Part shown: piece after piece, positions 9,766 to 19,256 of the stretch | How the letters are laid out: each line of letters opens with the position of its first letter | How positions within the stretch are numbered: the stretch's first letter is position 1 | DNA from: Deltaproteobacteria bacterium | Lineage (GTDB): Bacteria > Myxococcota_A > Polyangia > Polyangiales > Ga0077539 | Direction of reading: 5' to 3' | Length of the DNA: 64,000 bases | Assembly: GCA_947477565.1 (NCBI GenBank) | Contig: CANJUR010000002.1 | Coordinates: 1 to 64,000 of the forward strand | Notes under the pieces: generated by a model | Seen by the model: the letters and a program-made list of their open reading frames with translations, nothing else | Databases searched by the model: none | What the model was told of the DNA's origin: nothing | Position numbers and translations under genes: made by a program

Positions 9766-11805
9766 TCAGCCCGGAGAGGGAAAATCACAGATGCGGGCGG
9801 CGTTGCAGGCGAGTCCCATGCAGCAGTCGCTGTCGCGCTCGCACATCTGACCGCGAGGGCGACAAGCGGCAGTCGGAGGGACACACACCCGCATTCCGGC
9901 AGTGTCGGCTTCGCACGCGCCAGTGCAGCAGTCGGCGCCAGTCTGGCAGCCGCGGCCCGTCGATCGGCACGGAGCTGGGGTCCAGTAGGGAGAGAGGGAA
10001 TTCACGCGCTCCTGACCCGGGAGATAGAAGCCCACCTCGGAGGGATCAGTGGTGCCGTCCGGGCGACGGTTGATCGCCGCGACCCAGATCTGCTTGAGGC
10101 CCCGCGCGCCCGCGAGTGCGTTGCCGTAGGGGCGCTGCGTGGTGAAGAGCAGCCAGAAATATCCTCCGGAATCGAAGGGCGAGAAAATCGGCCGCCACGT
10201 GTCGAATCCGTTGCCACCCACGCTCGCCCGCCGCAGCGCCACCGGCGTCCCGCCGTCGCGCGGTACCATCCAGAGATTTCCTCGCACACCGCCGCCGCTC
10301 ATCGCCACTCCAGAGCGTCGGGAGTCGCCGTGTTGGAAGGCGATCCAGCGGCTGTCCGGCGTCCAGGTGGGGTGCCAGTCCACGGCGCCATCCGGGGTGC
10401 TGCCCGCCTCGTGGATCACCCGCGTCGCGCCGAAGCGATCGCCGCCCATCGCGGCCGTCACGCTGAGGTGGTTCATGCGGTTTGTGAATGCGATGGCGCT
10501 GCCGTCCGGGGACCACTCGGGGTCGAAGCCATCGCCCGGCGAGCCGGCCGCGGACATCACTTCTCGTCCGCTGGCCGCGTCGATGAGCGAAAACTGGTCA
10601 CTGGTCGGGTTGGCGCCGCAATCGCCGCTGACGAGTCGCGTGCCGTCGGCATTGAATGATGTGCACCGCCGAACGGAGTATCGCTGTCGCGCGACGGTGG
10701 GCGCGGGGTTGCCGGTGAGGTCGCGGGAGAGGTCGTAAAGGGCGAGGTTTTCGCCACTGCCCTCGAGGAAACCAGCGAGGCGCTGACCGTCGCGGGACAC
10801 CGAGTGACACCCGATGCAGGTGTCGCCGGGGTGCGGGAGGAAGTTGACCATCGCCGCGCTCTCGACATCGAGTCGGGTGAGGGCCATTCGGGACGGCGAC
10901 CACGAATAGACCGAGCCGGCGATGAAGGCATCTACGGTACGAAACTCCCGCACAGCGCTCTGGAAAGCCATGCCGCTAGCCAGCACTCGCACCGTAAGTC
11001 GAATGGGACTCCCGACATCGGATTGCGCGAAATCGGACCAAAGCGCCGCCCCGGGGACCCAATCGTGCCGAAAGCCCGCGGCCGCGACGAAATAGGCATC
11101 AATCGTGGCGTGCGCCCGTTCGAGATGGACGCGATAGATGTCTGTCGCGCCGGCGCCGGGGTGCCTCGGTGTCCATTGGACATCTGGCGGATACACGTTG
11201 CGCGGCATCACCGCCCCCTGCAGAGGATCATCGATGAGCGGCGACTCCGCCGTTGCGTCACCCGCGAGCGCCGCGCCGGTGATCGCAGCGACCATGGCGT
11301 CATTGACCCCGGCGCCACGGACGGCCCGATGCGCGGTGACGGTGAGCGACGTCTCCGCGGTGAGGGCGCTGCCATCCACGGTGGCGACTCGCACGCGACC
11401 GACGCCGCCGATGCCCGATGCGGTGAATACCCCCGTGGCCGCGTTCAGGTCGCCGAGAGTGGTGTCGTCCAGGGTGAAGCGAACACCCGTGGTGAGGACT
11501 CGGGAGAGTCCGTCGCGCTGGGTTCCGCGGACGCGAAAGGTGAGCGACGGGCGGGCGGTGTCGGTCACCTCGACGGACGGATCGAGCGGGGACAGTTCGA
11601 GCGTGACGATCTCCGACGGCCGGACGACGGCGGGGACATCTCGCACCGCCGGGAGCCCAGTGTCCCGTCGTGACCGGGGGTCGAAGGTGCCCCCGTCCGC
11701 GACGAGGATGCACTCCGACGGATCGGCACAGTCCTCTGACGCACTGCACGCCGCCGCAGATAGAGCCAGCACGAGAAGACCGCGGGCGGAAAGCGATGGC
11801 TCCAT
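9766..11805 (-). CDS. Lipoprotein with Ig-like domain, CxxCH motif, PD40/TolB-like propeller and Cys-knot tail
   Basis: A 679-residue protein starting MEPSLSARG; the lipobox LSAAAC near residue 20 makes it a lipoprotein. Domains in order: a BIG2/cadherin-like beta domain (about residues 55-160), a region with CIGCH at residues 330-334 (a c-type heme attachment motif), PD40/TolB-like beta-propeller blades (GFDPEWSPDGSAIAFT, WHPTWTPDSRWIAF) and a C-terminal segment with paired CC motifs (GADCCTGAC, DSDCCMGLAC) like dickkopf-type cystine knots. The CxxCH may bind heme covalently if exported with a cytochrome-c maturation system, or could be coincidental; only one motif is present. Function unknown. 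The start at 11805 is favoured because the signal sequence begins there. Confidence 0.75.
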   Translation of the reverse strand: MEPSLSARGLLVLALSAAACSASEDCADPSECILVADGGTFDPRSRRDTGLPAVRDVPAVVRPSEIVTLELSPLDPSVEVTDTARPSLTFRVRGTQRDGLSRVLTTGVRFTLDDTTLGDLNAATGVFTASGIGGVGRVRVATVDGSALTAETSLTVTAHRAVRGAGVNDAMVAAITGAALAGDATAESPLIDDPLQGAVMPRNVYPPDVQWTPRHPGAGATDIYRVHLERAHATIDAYFVAAAGFRHDWVPGAALWSDFAQSDVGSPIRLTVRVLASGMAFQSAVREFRTVDAFIAGSVYSWSPSRMALTRLDVESAAMVNFLPHPGDTCIGCHSVSRDGQRLAGFLEGSGENLALYDLSRDLTGNPAPTVARQRYSVRRCTSFNADGTRLVSGDCGANPTSDQFSLIDAASGREVMSAAGSPGDGFDPEWSPDGSAIAFTNRMNHLSVTAAMGGDRFGATRVIHEAGSTPDGAVDWHPTWTPDSRWIAFQHGDSRRSGVAMSGGGVRGNLWMVPRDGGTPVALRRASVGGNGFDTWRPIFSPFDSGGYFWLLFTTQRPYGNALAGARGLKQIWVAAINRRPDGTTDPSEVGFYLPGQERVNSLSPYWTPAPCRSTGRGCQTGADCCTGACEADTAGMRVCVPPTAACRPRGQMCERDSDCCMGLACNAARICDFPSPG

Positions 11806-11925
11806 AGGGGGCGAATCGTACGTCATCCCGCAGTCCAGTGGGGCGATGGCGCGCGGAGAGCATGGCAGCACGACGAGGTCGTCGGAGCTTTTCGAAGTGC
11901 GCGCGGGGCTCCGCTCTTTTGAGCG

Positions 11926-12795
11926 CTACGCAATCGTGGGCGGAGGGGGTGCGGGCTTCGCCGAGGCCGCGCTGCCTGCGGAGGCTGCGATGATGCAGAC
12001 GATGGCCGCGCCCTGCGCGAAGGACAATCGCTCGCGCAACATCACGAGGCCAGCGAGGGCCGCGAGGGCGGGCTCGAGGCTCATCAAGATGCCAAAGGTG
12101 CGCGCGGGCAAGCGTCGCAAGGCGTGCATTTCCAGCGAGTACGGAAGCGCGCTGGAGAAAACCGCGACCACGAGCGCGAGAGGCCACACCTCGCGATGCA
12201 GCAGGCGCGAACCAGCGCGCAGGATGCCGACCGGGGCGACCACCAGGGCTGCCGCGAGCATGCCGAGAGCGGTGGCAGCGCCTCCCTGTACGGCACGGCC
12301 GGCGCGCTGCCCGAGCACGATGTAGAGCGCCCAGCAGACGCCCGCCGCGAGCGCAAAGCCCACGCCCACCGGGTCGAGTGGCCGGGACTCACGGGTCAGC
12401 GGCAGGATCATGACGATGCCCGCCGCAGCGAGCGCGACCCACAGGAGATCGCGGGCGCGGCGCGACGCGAAGAGTGCCACCGCGAGGGGCCCGGTGAACT
12501 CGAGCGCCACTGCGACGCCGAGTGGGATGCGCGCAAGGCTAAGGTAGAAGAGGAGGTTCATGAGGCCCAGCGAAGCGCCGTAGAGGCCGACGGCGAGCAG
12601 GGCCGCGCGCGGGAGACGGGTTCGCCATGGGCGCCAGAGCGTGAGCAGCACGATGGCCGCGAGACCGCAGCGGAGCACGGTCGTCCCCTCGGGTCCGAGC
12701 GTCGGGAAGAGCCCCTTCGCGACCGAAGCCCCGAACTGAATCGAGATCATCGACGCGACGAGCAGCGCGATCGAGAGGGTGGTGTCCGGACGCAC
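11926..12795 (-). CDS. rhtA: RhtA-type EamA/DMT amino-acid exporter
   Basis: A 289-residue membrane protein with about 10 hydrophobic segments. It matches the drug/metabolite transporter superfamily, and within it the threonine/homoserine exporter RhtA. Shared stretches include SIQFGASVAKGLFP near the N-terminus, the almost invariant VALEFTGPLAVALFASRR at about residue 95, and GVCWALYIVLGQRAG at about 155. RhtA pumps threonine and homoserine out of the cytoplasm in Escherichia coli; substrates here are inferred. The start is GTG at 12795. The gene is divergent from the operon beginning at 12960 and separated by 120 bp from the lipoprotein gene downstream. Confidence 0.86.
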   Translation of the reverse strand: MRPDTTLSIALLVASMISIQFGASVAKGLFPTLGPEGTTVLRCGLAAIVLLTLWRPWRTRLPRAALLAVGLYGASLGLMNLLFYLSLARIPLGVAVALEFTGPLAVALFASRRARDLLWVALAAAGIVMILPLTRESRPLDPVGVGFALAAGVCWALYIVLGQRAGRAVQGGAATALGMLAAALVVAPVGILRAGSRLLHREVWPLALVVAVFSSALPYSLEMHALRRLPARTFGILMSLEPALAALAGLVMLRERLSFAQGAAIVCIIAASAGSAASAKPAPPPPTIA

Positions 12796-12959
12796 GGGGA
12801 AGGGCCGTAACTATCACGCGGTCGATGTGCGGGCAGCGCGACCGTCGGGGTAGCGAGGTGGGAATCGGAGGCCGACCGAAAGGGCACCAAAGAATCGCGG
12901 CCGTGAGGGCGTATCAGTACTCCGTGGAACTGATTCCTCCTGTGCCGGGCGATGGGCCA

Positions 12960-15554
12960 ATGATCGATCGATCGTCTTCCGCCACCGTCTCATCCGCCGT
13001 GCATCCCGCAGAGATCGTCTTCCCGGTCGGCCTCGCTCGCGCTCTAGCCAGCGTGAGCACGCGGATGAATTCCTGGATCGTGTTGGACTCGACGCTGGCC
13101 GGGGCCGTGACCGGGGCCGCCGTCGGGACCGCCCTCGCGCACGGACGAATGCCCCTCCCGTGGGCCGTCGCGGCGGGCACCTCGGCCGCGCTTTTGGTCG
13201 CGACCCGCGAGGCCCGGACGCGCTGGTTCAACCGCTTTGACGCGGCCTCCACGCTCGACCGTTTGCTCAACGCCAGGGACCGTTTCATCTCCGCGATGCA
13301 CTTCGCCGCTGGACCAGAGCGGTCGCCGCTGCACGCGCTGCAACTACAAGAAGCCGCCTCGTTTCTTGACCGCTTCGGCACCGCGCCGACGCCGCCGCGA
13401 CCGAGCCTCCGATTTCCTCGCTACCTCCTTCTCGGAGCGGCGGTCGCCCTCGCTGGACTCGCGTTGCCCTTCGTCCACCACACCGTGGCGCGCTGGGCGG
13501 GACACCACCGCGCGTTCGCACCGATTCGCCCCGGCGCTGACAACCCGCAGGCCATCGCTGCGCGCGCCGCCGCCCTCCGCGAGGCGCTGCGCGACTCTCC
13601 CAATCGGCGCCTCGACGCGGAGATCAACGCCCTCGAGCGGGCGCTCACGGAGCAGAGCGCGCGCGCGGAGGCGCAACGCACGCAAGCCATCGAGCGAGCA
13701 GCGGAGGCCCTCGACCGCGCGCACGCCAACGACCTGGCCGCGACCCGTGTGCAGCCGATCCCGGGCGAGACGCCCGCGGCCGCGTCAACCGAGCAGCAGC
13801 AGGCGCAGGAAGCCGCGAGGACACAAGCCCAGGCGAGCGCCGAGCAGGCGGCGGTGCAACAGGAAATGCGTCGGGCAAACGCGCGCTTCGACGCCGCGCG
13901 ACAGGCCGGCGACGCGGCCGCGCAGACCGCGGCGCAGCAAGAACTGGCACGTCTACTCGATCGGGCCGCGCAGACGCAGTCGCGGCAAGACGCAGCGGCG
14001 CGAGGCGTCCAGGCGGCGCAGCAGGCGTTGGCGCAAGCGCAGGCGGGCCCCGCGCCGACCGAGCGGCCGAACAACGAGCGGCCCGCGCGAACGCTCGACG
14101 AGGCCGTGCAGCACCTCGATCGCGCGCTGCAGGCCATCGAGGGAACCGACCGATCGACGACGGTTCCGTCGGAGGAAACAGGGCGGGCGCTCGATCAGGC
14201 GAGTCGCGAGATTGGGCGACCGCTGCCCGAGACCGCACGTGCAATCGACCGGGCATCGCGGGCGCGCGCGGCCGCCGATGGACAGCAGGTAAACGAGTCG
14301 CTCGAAGCCGCCCGCGAGGCCCTCGCCCGCGAGGCGCACGCAGAGCCCGAGGACATCCGGCGAGCGCGCGCAGCGTTGGATGCGCTCCACGATCAGGTCG
14401 CACAGAATGCAGAGCAACAGCGGGAAAGTGCGGCGGGTCAGGGCGGTCGCGCGCAGGGCCGCAACGGCGAGCAGGCGAGCCTGAACCGCGAGCAGGAAGC
14501 CCTGCGCAACCCCGCCGCGGGCACACCGCCCCAGGAGTCTACGCAGGGCGAGAGCAGCGAACAGGGCGATCCAGCGCAGCAAGGACAGCAGGGGCGCGAA
14601 GGGCCGCAGGGACAGACAGGACAAACTGGACAGCAGGGGCAACCGGGGCAACAGGGGGCGCCGACGAGCGTTGGACAGCAGGGACAAACTGGGCAGCAGG
14701 GGCAGCAGGGGCAGCAGGGGCAAGCGGGGCAGGTCGGACGGCGGGGCGACACGCAGGGAGGACAGCCCTCGGGCGGGAGCGGACAAAACGCCGGTCCGTC
14801 GGCGCAGAACCCATGGCGAACCCAGGGGATGACCGCGCCTCCCGGAGCAGCCGGGCCGACGGGACCGTCGATGCAAGCGCCCGCCGGCGCAGCGATGGGA
14901 CGCAACCCGTCCGGCTCTGGATCACCCGCCGGCGCGCTCGGGGGCGATGTTGGAAACAACCAGGGAAACAGCGTCGGGAATGGACTCTCGCAGGGCAACC
15001 GCACGGCGGCGATGGGAGGCGCAGGGTCGCAGACCGTCAGCCGCTTCGATCGCGGTAACGGCGAGACCGAAAACGAAGGGCGCAACCAGATGATCGGCCA
15101 GGGTCCCGGCCAGGCCCATGCTTCCGCGGGCTCGTCGGCGGGAGGATCGGCGGGGGGCGCCAGTCGAGAGCCGAGCCAGGGCGGCCGCGCCTGGGGCAGC
15201 GGACCGGGCGAGCGCCTAAGCCTCGGAACGCCGGGGGCGAGCGGGCCACTCGGGCACGACGTAGATCCTGGAGGCGTGGTGCGGCAGCCACCGCAACTCG
15301 CGCCGGGGGCGCAGGGGGTGATGATGCCGGGCGTCGCACAGCAGGGCGCCGCGACCGGGCCCACAAGCGAAGCACCCGTCGCGCCGGGATCGCTGCTTCC
15401 CAACGCCCCCGGTGACGGTGCGCTCGCGGGCGCGCTCGATGAAGATCCAGAGTCCACGATGACTACGCAGCGGGTGCCGCCGTCACTGCGCGCGTACGTT
15501 CGCCGATACTTCCAACGCATGCAGGGCGGCGCGCCGCCTCGCTCACCCGAATAG
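12960..15554 (+). CDS. Membrane protein with Ala/Gln coiled coil and collagen-like Gly-X-Y stretch, first gene of MoxR-BatA operon
   Basis: An 864-residue protein of unusual composition. The N-terminal 170 residues contain hydrophobic segments (about 46-62, 68-80 and 150-172). Residues about 185-500 are Ala/Gln/Arg-rich and helical, with coiled-coil character (AQTAAQQELARLLDRAAQ). Residues about 535-605 form collagen-like Gly-X-Y triplets such as GQQGREGPQGQTG, followed by a Gly/Ser/Pro-rich tail. Large coiled-coil membrane proteins (DUF4175-like) occur in this position of MoxR/vWA operons in other bacteria; whether this is one needs profile comparison. ATG at 12960 is chosen over an open frame reaching 12825. 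It ends 6 bp before the MoxR gene, so cotranscription is likely. Confidence 0.65.
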   Translation: MIDRSSSATVSSAVHPAEIVFPVGLARALASVSTRMNSWIVLDSTLAGAVTGAAVGTALAHGRMPLPWAVAAGTSAALLVATREARTRWFNRFDAASTLDRLLNARDRFISAMHFAAGPERSPLHALQLQEAASFLDRFGTAPTPPRPSLRFPRYLLLGAAVALAGLALPFVHHTVARWAGHHRAFAPIRPGADNPQAIAARAAALREALRDSPNRRLDAEINALERALTEQSARAEAQRTQAIERAAEALDRAHANDLAATRVQPIPGETPAAASTEQQQAQEAARTQAQASAEQAAVQQEMRRANARFDAARQAGDAAAQTAAQQELARLLDRAAQTQSRQDAAARGVQAAQQALAQAQAGPAPTERPNNERPARTLDEAVQHLDRALQAIEGTDRSTTVPSEETGRALDQASREIGRPLPETARAIDRASRARAAADGQQVNESLEAAREALAREAHAEPEDIRRARAALDALHDQVAQNAEQQRESAAGQGGRAQGRNGEQASLNREQEALRNPAAGTPPQESTQGESSEQGDPAQQGQQGREGPQGQTGQTGQQGQPGQQGAPTSVGQQGQTGQQGQQGQQGQAGQVGRRGDTQGGQPSGGSGQNAGPSAQNPWRTQGMTAPPGAAGPTGPSMQAPAGAAMGRNPSGSGSPAGALGGDVGNNQGNSVGNGLSQGNRTAAMGGAGSQTVSRFDRGNGETENEGRNQMIGQGPGQAHASAGSSAGGSAGGASREPSQGGRAWGSGPGERLSLGTPGASGPLGHDVDPGGVVRQPPQLAPGAQGVMMPGVAQQGAATGPTSEAPVAPGSLLPNAPGDGALAGALDEDPESTMTTQRVPPSLRAYVRRYFQRMQGGAPPRSPE

Positions 15555-15560
15555 GTCTCC

Positions 15561-16568
15561 ATGAGCACACCCGAATCAACGGCCGCCCTCGACTCCTTTG
15601 ATCGCGTACGAGCGCTCGCCGCGGCGATTCACCAGGAGGTGAGCGCCCGAATTGTCGGCCAGGACGACGCCATCGCGTGCCTGACCGGTGCCCTCATCGT
15701 CGGCGGCCACGTGCTTCTCGAAGGCGCCCCCGGGCTCGGCAAAACCGTGCTCGCGAAGACCCTCGCGGACGTCGTCGCGCTCAAGTTCTCGCGGGTGCAG
15801 TTCACTCCCGACCTGATGCCCTCGGACATTCTCGGCACGCACATGGTGTCCGTCGATGCCGCCGGGCGGCCGTCGCTCTCGCTGCAACAGGGACCGCTCT
15901 TCGCCAACGTGGTGCTCGCGGACGAGATCAACCGCGCGTCGTCCAAGACCCAGAGCGCGCTGCTCGAGGCCATGCAGGAGAGGCAGATCACCCTCGGCGG
16001 AACAACCTACCCGCTCGACCCGCCGTTCTTCGTCGTGGCCACGCAGAATCCACTCGAATCCGAGGGGACTTATCCGCTTCCGGACGCGCAGCTCGATCGG
16101 TTCTTGATGAAGCTGGTGATCCCGTTTCCGACGCAAACGGAGGTGATGGCGATCGTCGCGCGAACGGCGCGGCAGTTCGATTTCGCGGTCAACAAAGTCG
16201 CCACCGCGAGCCAGATCATGGCCGCGGGCCGCACCCTCCGCACGCTACCCGTCGCCGAGCCGATGCTGCAGTACGCCGTCTCACTGGTGTTCGCGACGCA
16301 TCCGGAGTCGCCGACCTCGTCGCCCAAGGTGAAGAAGTACATCCGCCACGGCGCGAGCCCGCGTGCGGCGCAGTCGCTGGAGCTCGTGGCGAAGTTCTTC
16401 GCCATCCTCGATGGACGGCTAAACGTTGCCATCGAGGACATCCAGCGCGCTGCCCTGCCGTGCCTGCGCCATCGCATCGTGCGCAACTTCGACGCGATCG
16501 CCGATGGAGTCAGCGCCGACGAGATCATCAACCACATGTTGAAGACGCTTCCCGCGGCGACGCGCTGA
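15561..16568 (+). CDS. MoxR-family AAA+ ATPase
   Basis: A 335-residue AAA+ ATPase. Walker A is GAPGLGKTV (about residue 55), Walker B is VVLADEIN (about 118), and NRASSKTQSALLEAMQERQ is the MoxR-specific segment after Walker B. Sensor 1 lies in VVATQNPLESEGTYPLPDAQLDRF. MoxR proteins work as chaperone-like ATPases on von Willebrand A partners; such partners are encoded directly downstream (DUF58, BatA-like and vWA genes). The gene begins 6 bp after the collagen-like gene and ends 4 bp before the DUF58 gene. Cytoplasmic. Confidence 0.93.
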   Translation: MSTPESTAALDSFDRVRALAAAIHQEVSARIVGQDDAIACLTGALIVGGHVLLEGAPGLGKTVLAKTLADVVALKFSRVQFTPDLMPSDILGTHMVSVDAAGRPSLSLQQGPLFANVVLADEINRASSKTQSALLEAMQERQITLGGTTYPLDPPFFVVATQNPLESEGTYPLPDAQLDRFLMKLVIPFPTQTEVMAIVARTARQFDFAVNKVATASQIMAAGRTLRTLPVAEPMLQYAVSLVFATHPESPTSSPKVKKYIRHGASPRAAQSLELVAKFFAILDGRLNVAIEDIQRAALPCLRHRIVRNFDAIADGVSADEIINHMLKTLPAATR

Positions 16569-16572
16569 CCCG

Positions 16573-17448
16573 ATGGCCCTGCTCGACCGCGCCGCCCAAC
16601 GTCTCCTCGAACGGCTCCATCTGAAGGTGCGTCCGAGGGCCGCCAGCGGCGAGGCGGGCGGGCACCGGAGCGAGGCCCGCGCCCACGGGCTGGAGTTTGC
16701 CGAGCGCCGCGAATACGTGACCGGCGACGACGCGCGGAAGATCGACTGGCAGGCCTTCGCGCGCAACCGCACCCTCTCCGTGCGCACCTTCGAGGAGGAG
16801 CGCGACGCGCGGGTCTTCGTGCTCGTCGATGTGTCCGCGTCGATGTCGCGCGGCACCCCGCCGAAGCTCGAGGTGGCCAGACAGATCGCCGCCTCCTTCG
16901 GATTCCTCGGGATGAACCAGGTCGATCGGGCGCAAGTGATCCCCTTCGCAGACACGCTCGAGCGAACGACTCCGATTCTACGGCGGCGCGACGATTACCC
17001 GGCACTGGAGTCCTTCCTCGGCGCGCTCGCACCGCACGGGGCGACGAGCTTCGAGGCCACTGCGCGAACCTTCCTCCAGCGCTTCCCCGGGCGCGGCTAC
17101 GTCGTTGTGGTGAGTGACCTGATGGAGGCCGCGGACTGGAGCCCGAGTCTTCGGTCGATCGCGCAGCGCGGCAACCAGATCTGCCTCGTACGGGTGCGCT
17201 GCAACGAGGACCACTCGCCGTCGTTTCGCGGCGAGGTCGAACTGCAAGACGCAGAGACCGGCGACGTGCTGCGCGTGACCGTGACCGGCGCGCTGCTGGA
17301 GGCGTACCGCGCGGAGATCGAGGCGCACGTCGAGCGCACCCGCGACGCCTGTCGGCGGGTCGGCGGGCGGCTCGTCGAGGCGCCGGTGGAGGTGCCCTTC
17401 GACCAACTCCTGCGGCAGGTGCTCGCGCCCGCGCTGGAACACCCATGA
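16573..17448 (+). CDS. DUF58 (vWA-like) protein
   Basis: A 291-residue protein with the DUF58 signature GLEFAERREYVTGDDARKID followed by WQAFARNRTLSVRTFEEE and a von Willebrand A-like strand with a MIDAS-type DVSASMS motif (about residue 83). DUF58 proteins are standard partners of MoxR ATPases. The gene starts 4 bp after moxR and its stop overlaps the next start by 4 bp (ATGA at 17445-17448), indicating translational coupling. There is no signal peptide. The exact process (envelope stress or complex assembly) is not established for this family. Confidence 0.9.
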   Translation: MALLDRAAQRLLERLHLKVRPRAASGEAGGHRSEARAHGLEFAERREYVTGDDARKIDWQAFARNRTLSVRTFEEERDARVFVLVDVSASMSRGTPPKLEVARQIAASFGFLGMNQVDRAQVIPFADTLERTTPILRRRDDYPALESFLGALAPHGATSFEATARTFLQRFPGRGYVVVVSDLMEAADWSPSLRSIAQRGNQICLVRVRCNEDHSPSFRGEVELQDAETGDVLRVTVTGALLEAYRAEIEAHVERTRDACRRVGGRLVEAPVEVPFDQLLRQVLAPALEHP

Positions 17449-19256
17449 ACTTCGCCGCGCTCTCTCCCGCCGCGCTGCTCGGGGTGGCCCTCGCGGCCAC
17501 GCTGGCCGTCGTCGCGCTGTACCTCCTGCGCCGCACGCCGCGCACGCAGGTCGTCTCCAACGTGGAGTTCTGGCGTCGCGCGGTGGAGCGCTCCCGCCCG
17601 CGCGCTCTCTTCGCCACGCGGGTGCCGTGGCTCGCCCTGCTCGTATCGCTGCTGATCGCGCTGTCGCTCGTCGGCGAGATGGGCGACCCACGCGTGGGCA
17701 GCGGATTCTCCGGGACGACGGTTCTCGTACTGGCCGCCGATCGCACCATGACCACGCGCGACGATCACGGACGCCGCCGCCTCGACGAGGCCCTCGCGCT
17801 CGCTCGCGCAACGGTGCTGGCGGACACCGTCTCGGGACAGGTCGCCATCGTTCGGGCGGGGCTGCGCCCAGAGGTGCTGGTGCCGCTCACGCACCGCGCC
17901 GCGGACGCCGATCGCGCCCTCGTAGGCATCGAGCCCGACGACGGCACCGCGGACCTCTCCGCCGCCGTCGCCGTCGCGCGCGGCATCGTGCACGGCGCGC
18001 ACACCACAGGGCGCGTCGTGGTCGTGGCCGATCGGGACGACTTCGCGCGGGTGGCCGACCCGCAGGTCAGCGTGGTGTTCGCCCCCGTCGGAACGCCCGC
18101 GGAGACCATCGCCGTCACCGCCTTCGACGCGCGCCGCGACCCGCTCGCGCTCGGCGAGTACCACGTCCGCTGCGAGGTCCGGTCGTACTCGACGCGCCGC
18201 GCGCGGGCGCACCTCGTCATCCGCGATCGCGACACGATCCTCTCCGAAGAGCGCGTCACTCCGGGGCCCGGCGAGGTGACCGTGCACCGCGCGCGTGGCT
18301 TCTCGAGCGCGCAGGCCGAGCTATCTGCGCGCCTCGATGACATCGACATCGAGGGCGGCCGCGACGCGCTCACGGGCGACGATGTCGCGTACGCCACGGT
18401 TCCACCGGTGGTCGCGACGCGCGTGCTGCTCGTCACCCGTGGCAACCGCTACCTCGCCAACGCCCTCGCGGCAAACCCCGCCGTTGATCTCGAAATCGTT
18501 GACGAAGCCGCCCTCGCCGCACGCCGCAGCACGCTGTCCCGCTACCAGGTGGTGGTGCTCGACCGCGTCGCGCCGGAGCCACCGCTCGACCACCCGGCAC
18601 TGTTCCTCTTCGGCGTCGTGGGATCACCCGCGCTGCGCGTCGGACCCGAACTCCGTGCGCCGCGGGTCACGGCCTTCGCTGCCGATCATCGCGTCCTCGC
18701 GGGGCTGCGCTTCGATCAGGTGCAGGTCGTCCGCGCGCACCCGCTGCTGCCCACGGCCGACGACCGCGTGCTCGTGCGCAGCGGCCATGACGCACTCGCC
18801 ATCGCCCGCGACCGCGACGGGGCCCGCGTACTCGCGCTCGGCTTCGACACGGACGGCACCGACCTCGTTCAGCGCATCGCGTTTCCGCTCTTCATGCACA
18901 ATTCCCTAGTCTGGCTCGATCGCCGCGAGCGCGAGTTTCACTCCTGGCAGCCCCCTGGCGAACCCATCCGGGCATCCGGATCGCCCGCCGTCGTGCTCAC
19001 CCCTGCGGGCGTCGGCCACGAGGTGCGCAGCGCCCTCTATGACACCTCGCGCGCAGGCCTCTATCACACCGCCGACCGTGCCATCGCCGTGAGCGCCGCC
19101 GAGGAGGCCGGGTCGCTCGCCGCTGCCGAGGGGCCGCGCGACGTGCACCGCAGCGCGCGGCCGGGCCAGACGCCCGTCGCGTTGGTGCTCGCGGCGGCGA
19201 TACTGCTGTTGTTGGTCGTCGAGTGGCTCTTCACCCTGCGGGGCAGACTCCAGTGA
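17445..19256 (+). CDS. BatA-like membrane protein (aerotolerance-type N-terminal domain)
   Basis: A 603-residue protein whose first 90 residues match the BatA/aerotolerance N-terminal domain: a first membrane helix (LLGVALAATLAVVALYLLRR), the segment TQVVSNVEFWRRAVERSRPR and a second helix (LALLVSLLIALSLVGEM). A vWA-like region follows, but the expected DxSxS is replaced by ADRTMTT, so metal binding is probably lost. A final helix (VALVLAAAILLLLVVEWLF) ends the protein. It is coupled to DUF58 upstream by an ATGA overlap and to the next vWA gene by a GTGA overlap. Probably scaffolds a periplasmic or inner-membrane complex with the MoxR ATPase. Confidence 0.85.
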   Translation: MNFAALSPAALLGVALAATLAVVALYLLRRTPRTQVVSNVEFWRRAVERSRPRALFATRVPWLALLVSLLIALSLVGEMGDPRVGSGFSGTTVLVLAADRTMTTRDDHGRRRLDEALALARATVLADTVSGQVAIVRAGLRPEVLVPLTHRAADADRALVGIEPDDGTADLSAAVAVARGIVHGAHTTGRVVVVADRDDFARVADPQVSVVFAPVGTPAETIAVTAFDARRDPLALGEYHVRCEVRSYSTRRARAHLVIRDRDTILSEERVTPGPGEVTVHRARGFSSAQAELSARLDDIDIEGGRDALTGDDVAYATVPPVVATRVLLVTRGNRYLANALAANPAVDLEIVDEAALAARRSTLSRYQVVVLDRVAPEPPLDHPALFLFGVVGSPALRVGPELRAPRVTAFAADHRVLAGLRFDQVQVVRAHPLLPTADDRVLVRSGHDALAIARDRDGARVLALGFDTDGTDLVQRIAFPLFMHNSLVWLDRREREFHSWQPPGEPIRASGSPAVVLTPAGVGHEVRSALYDTSRAGLYHTADRAIAVSAAEEAGSLAAAEGPRDVHRSARPGQTPVALVLAAAILLLLVVEWLFTLRGRLQ

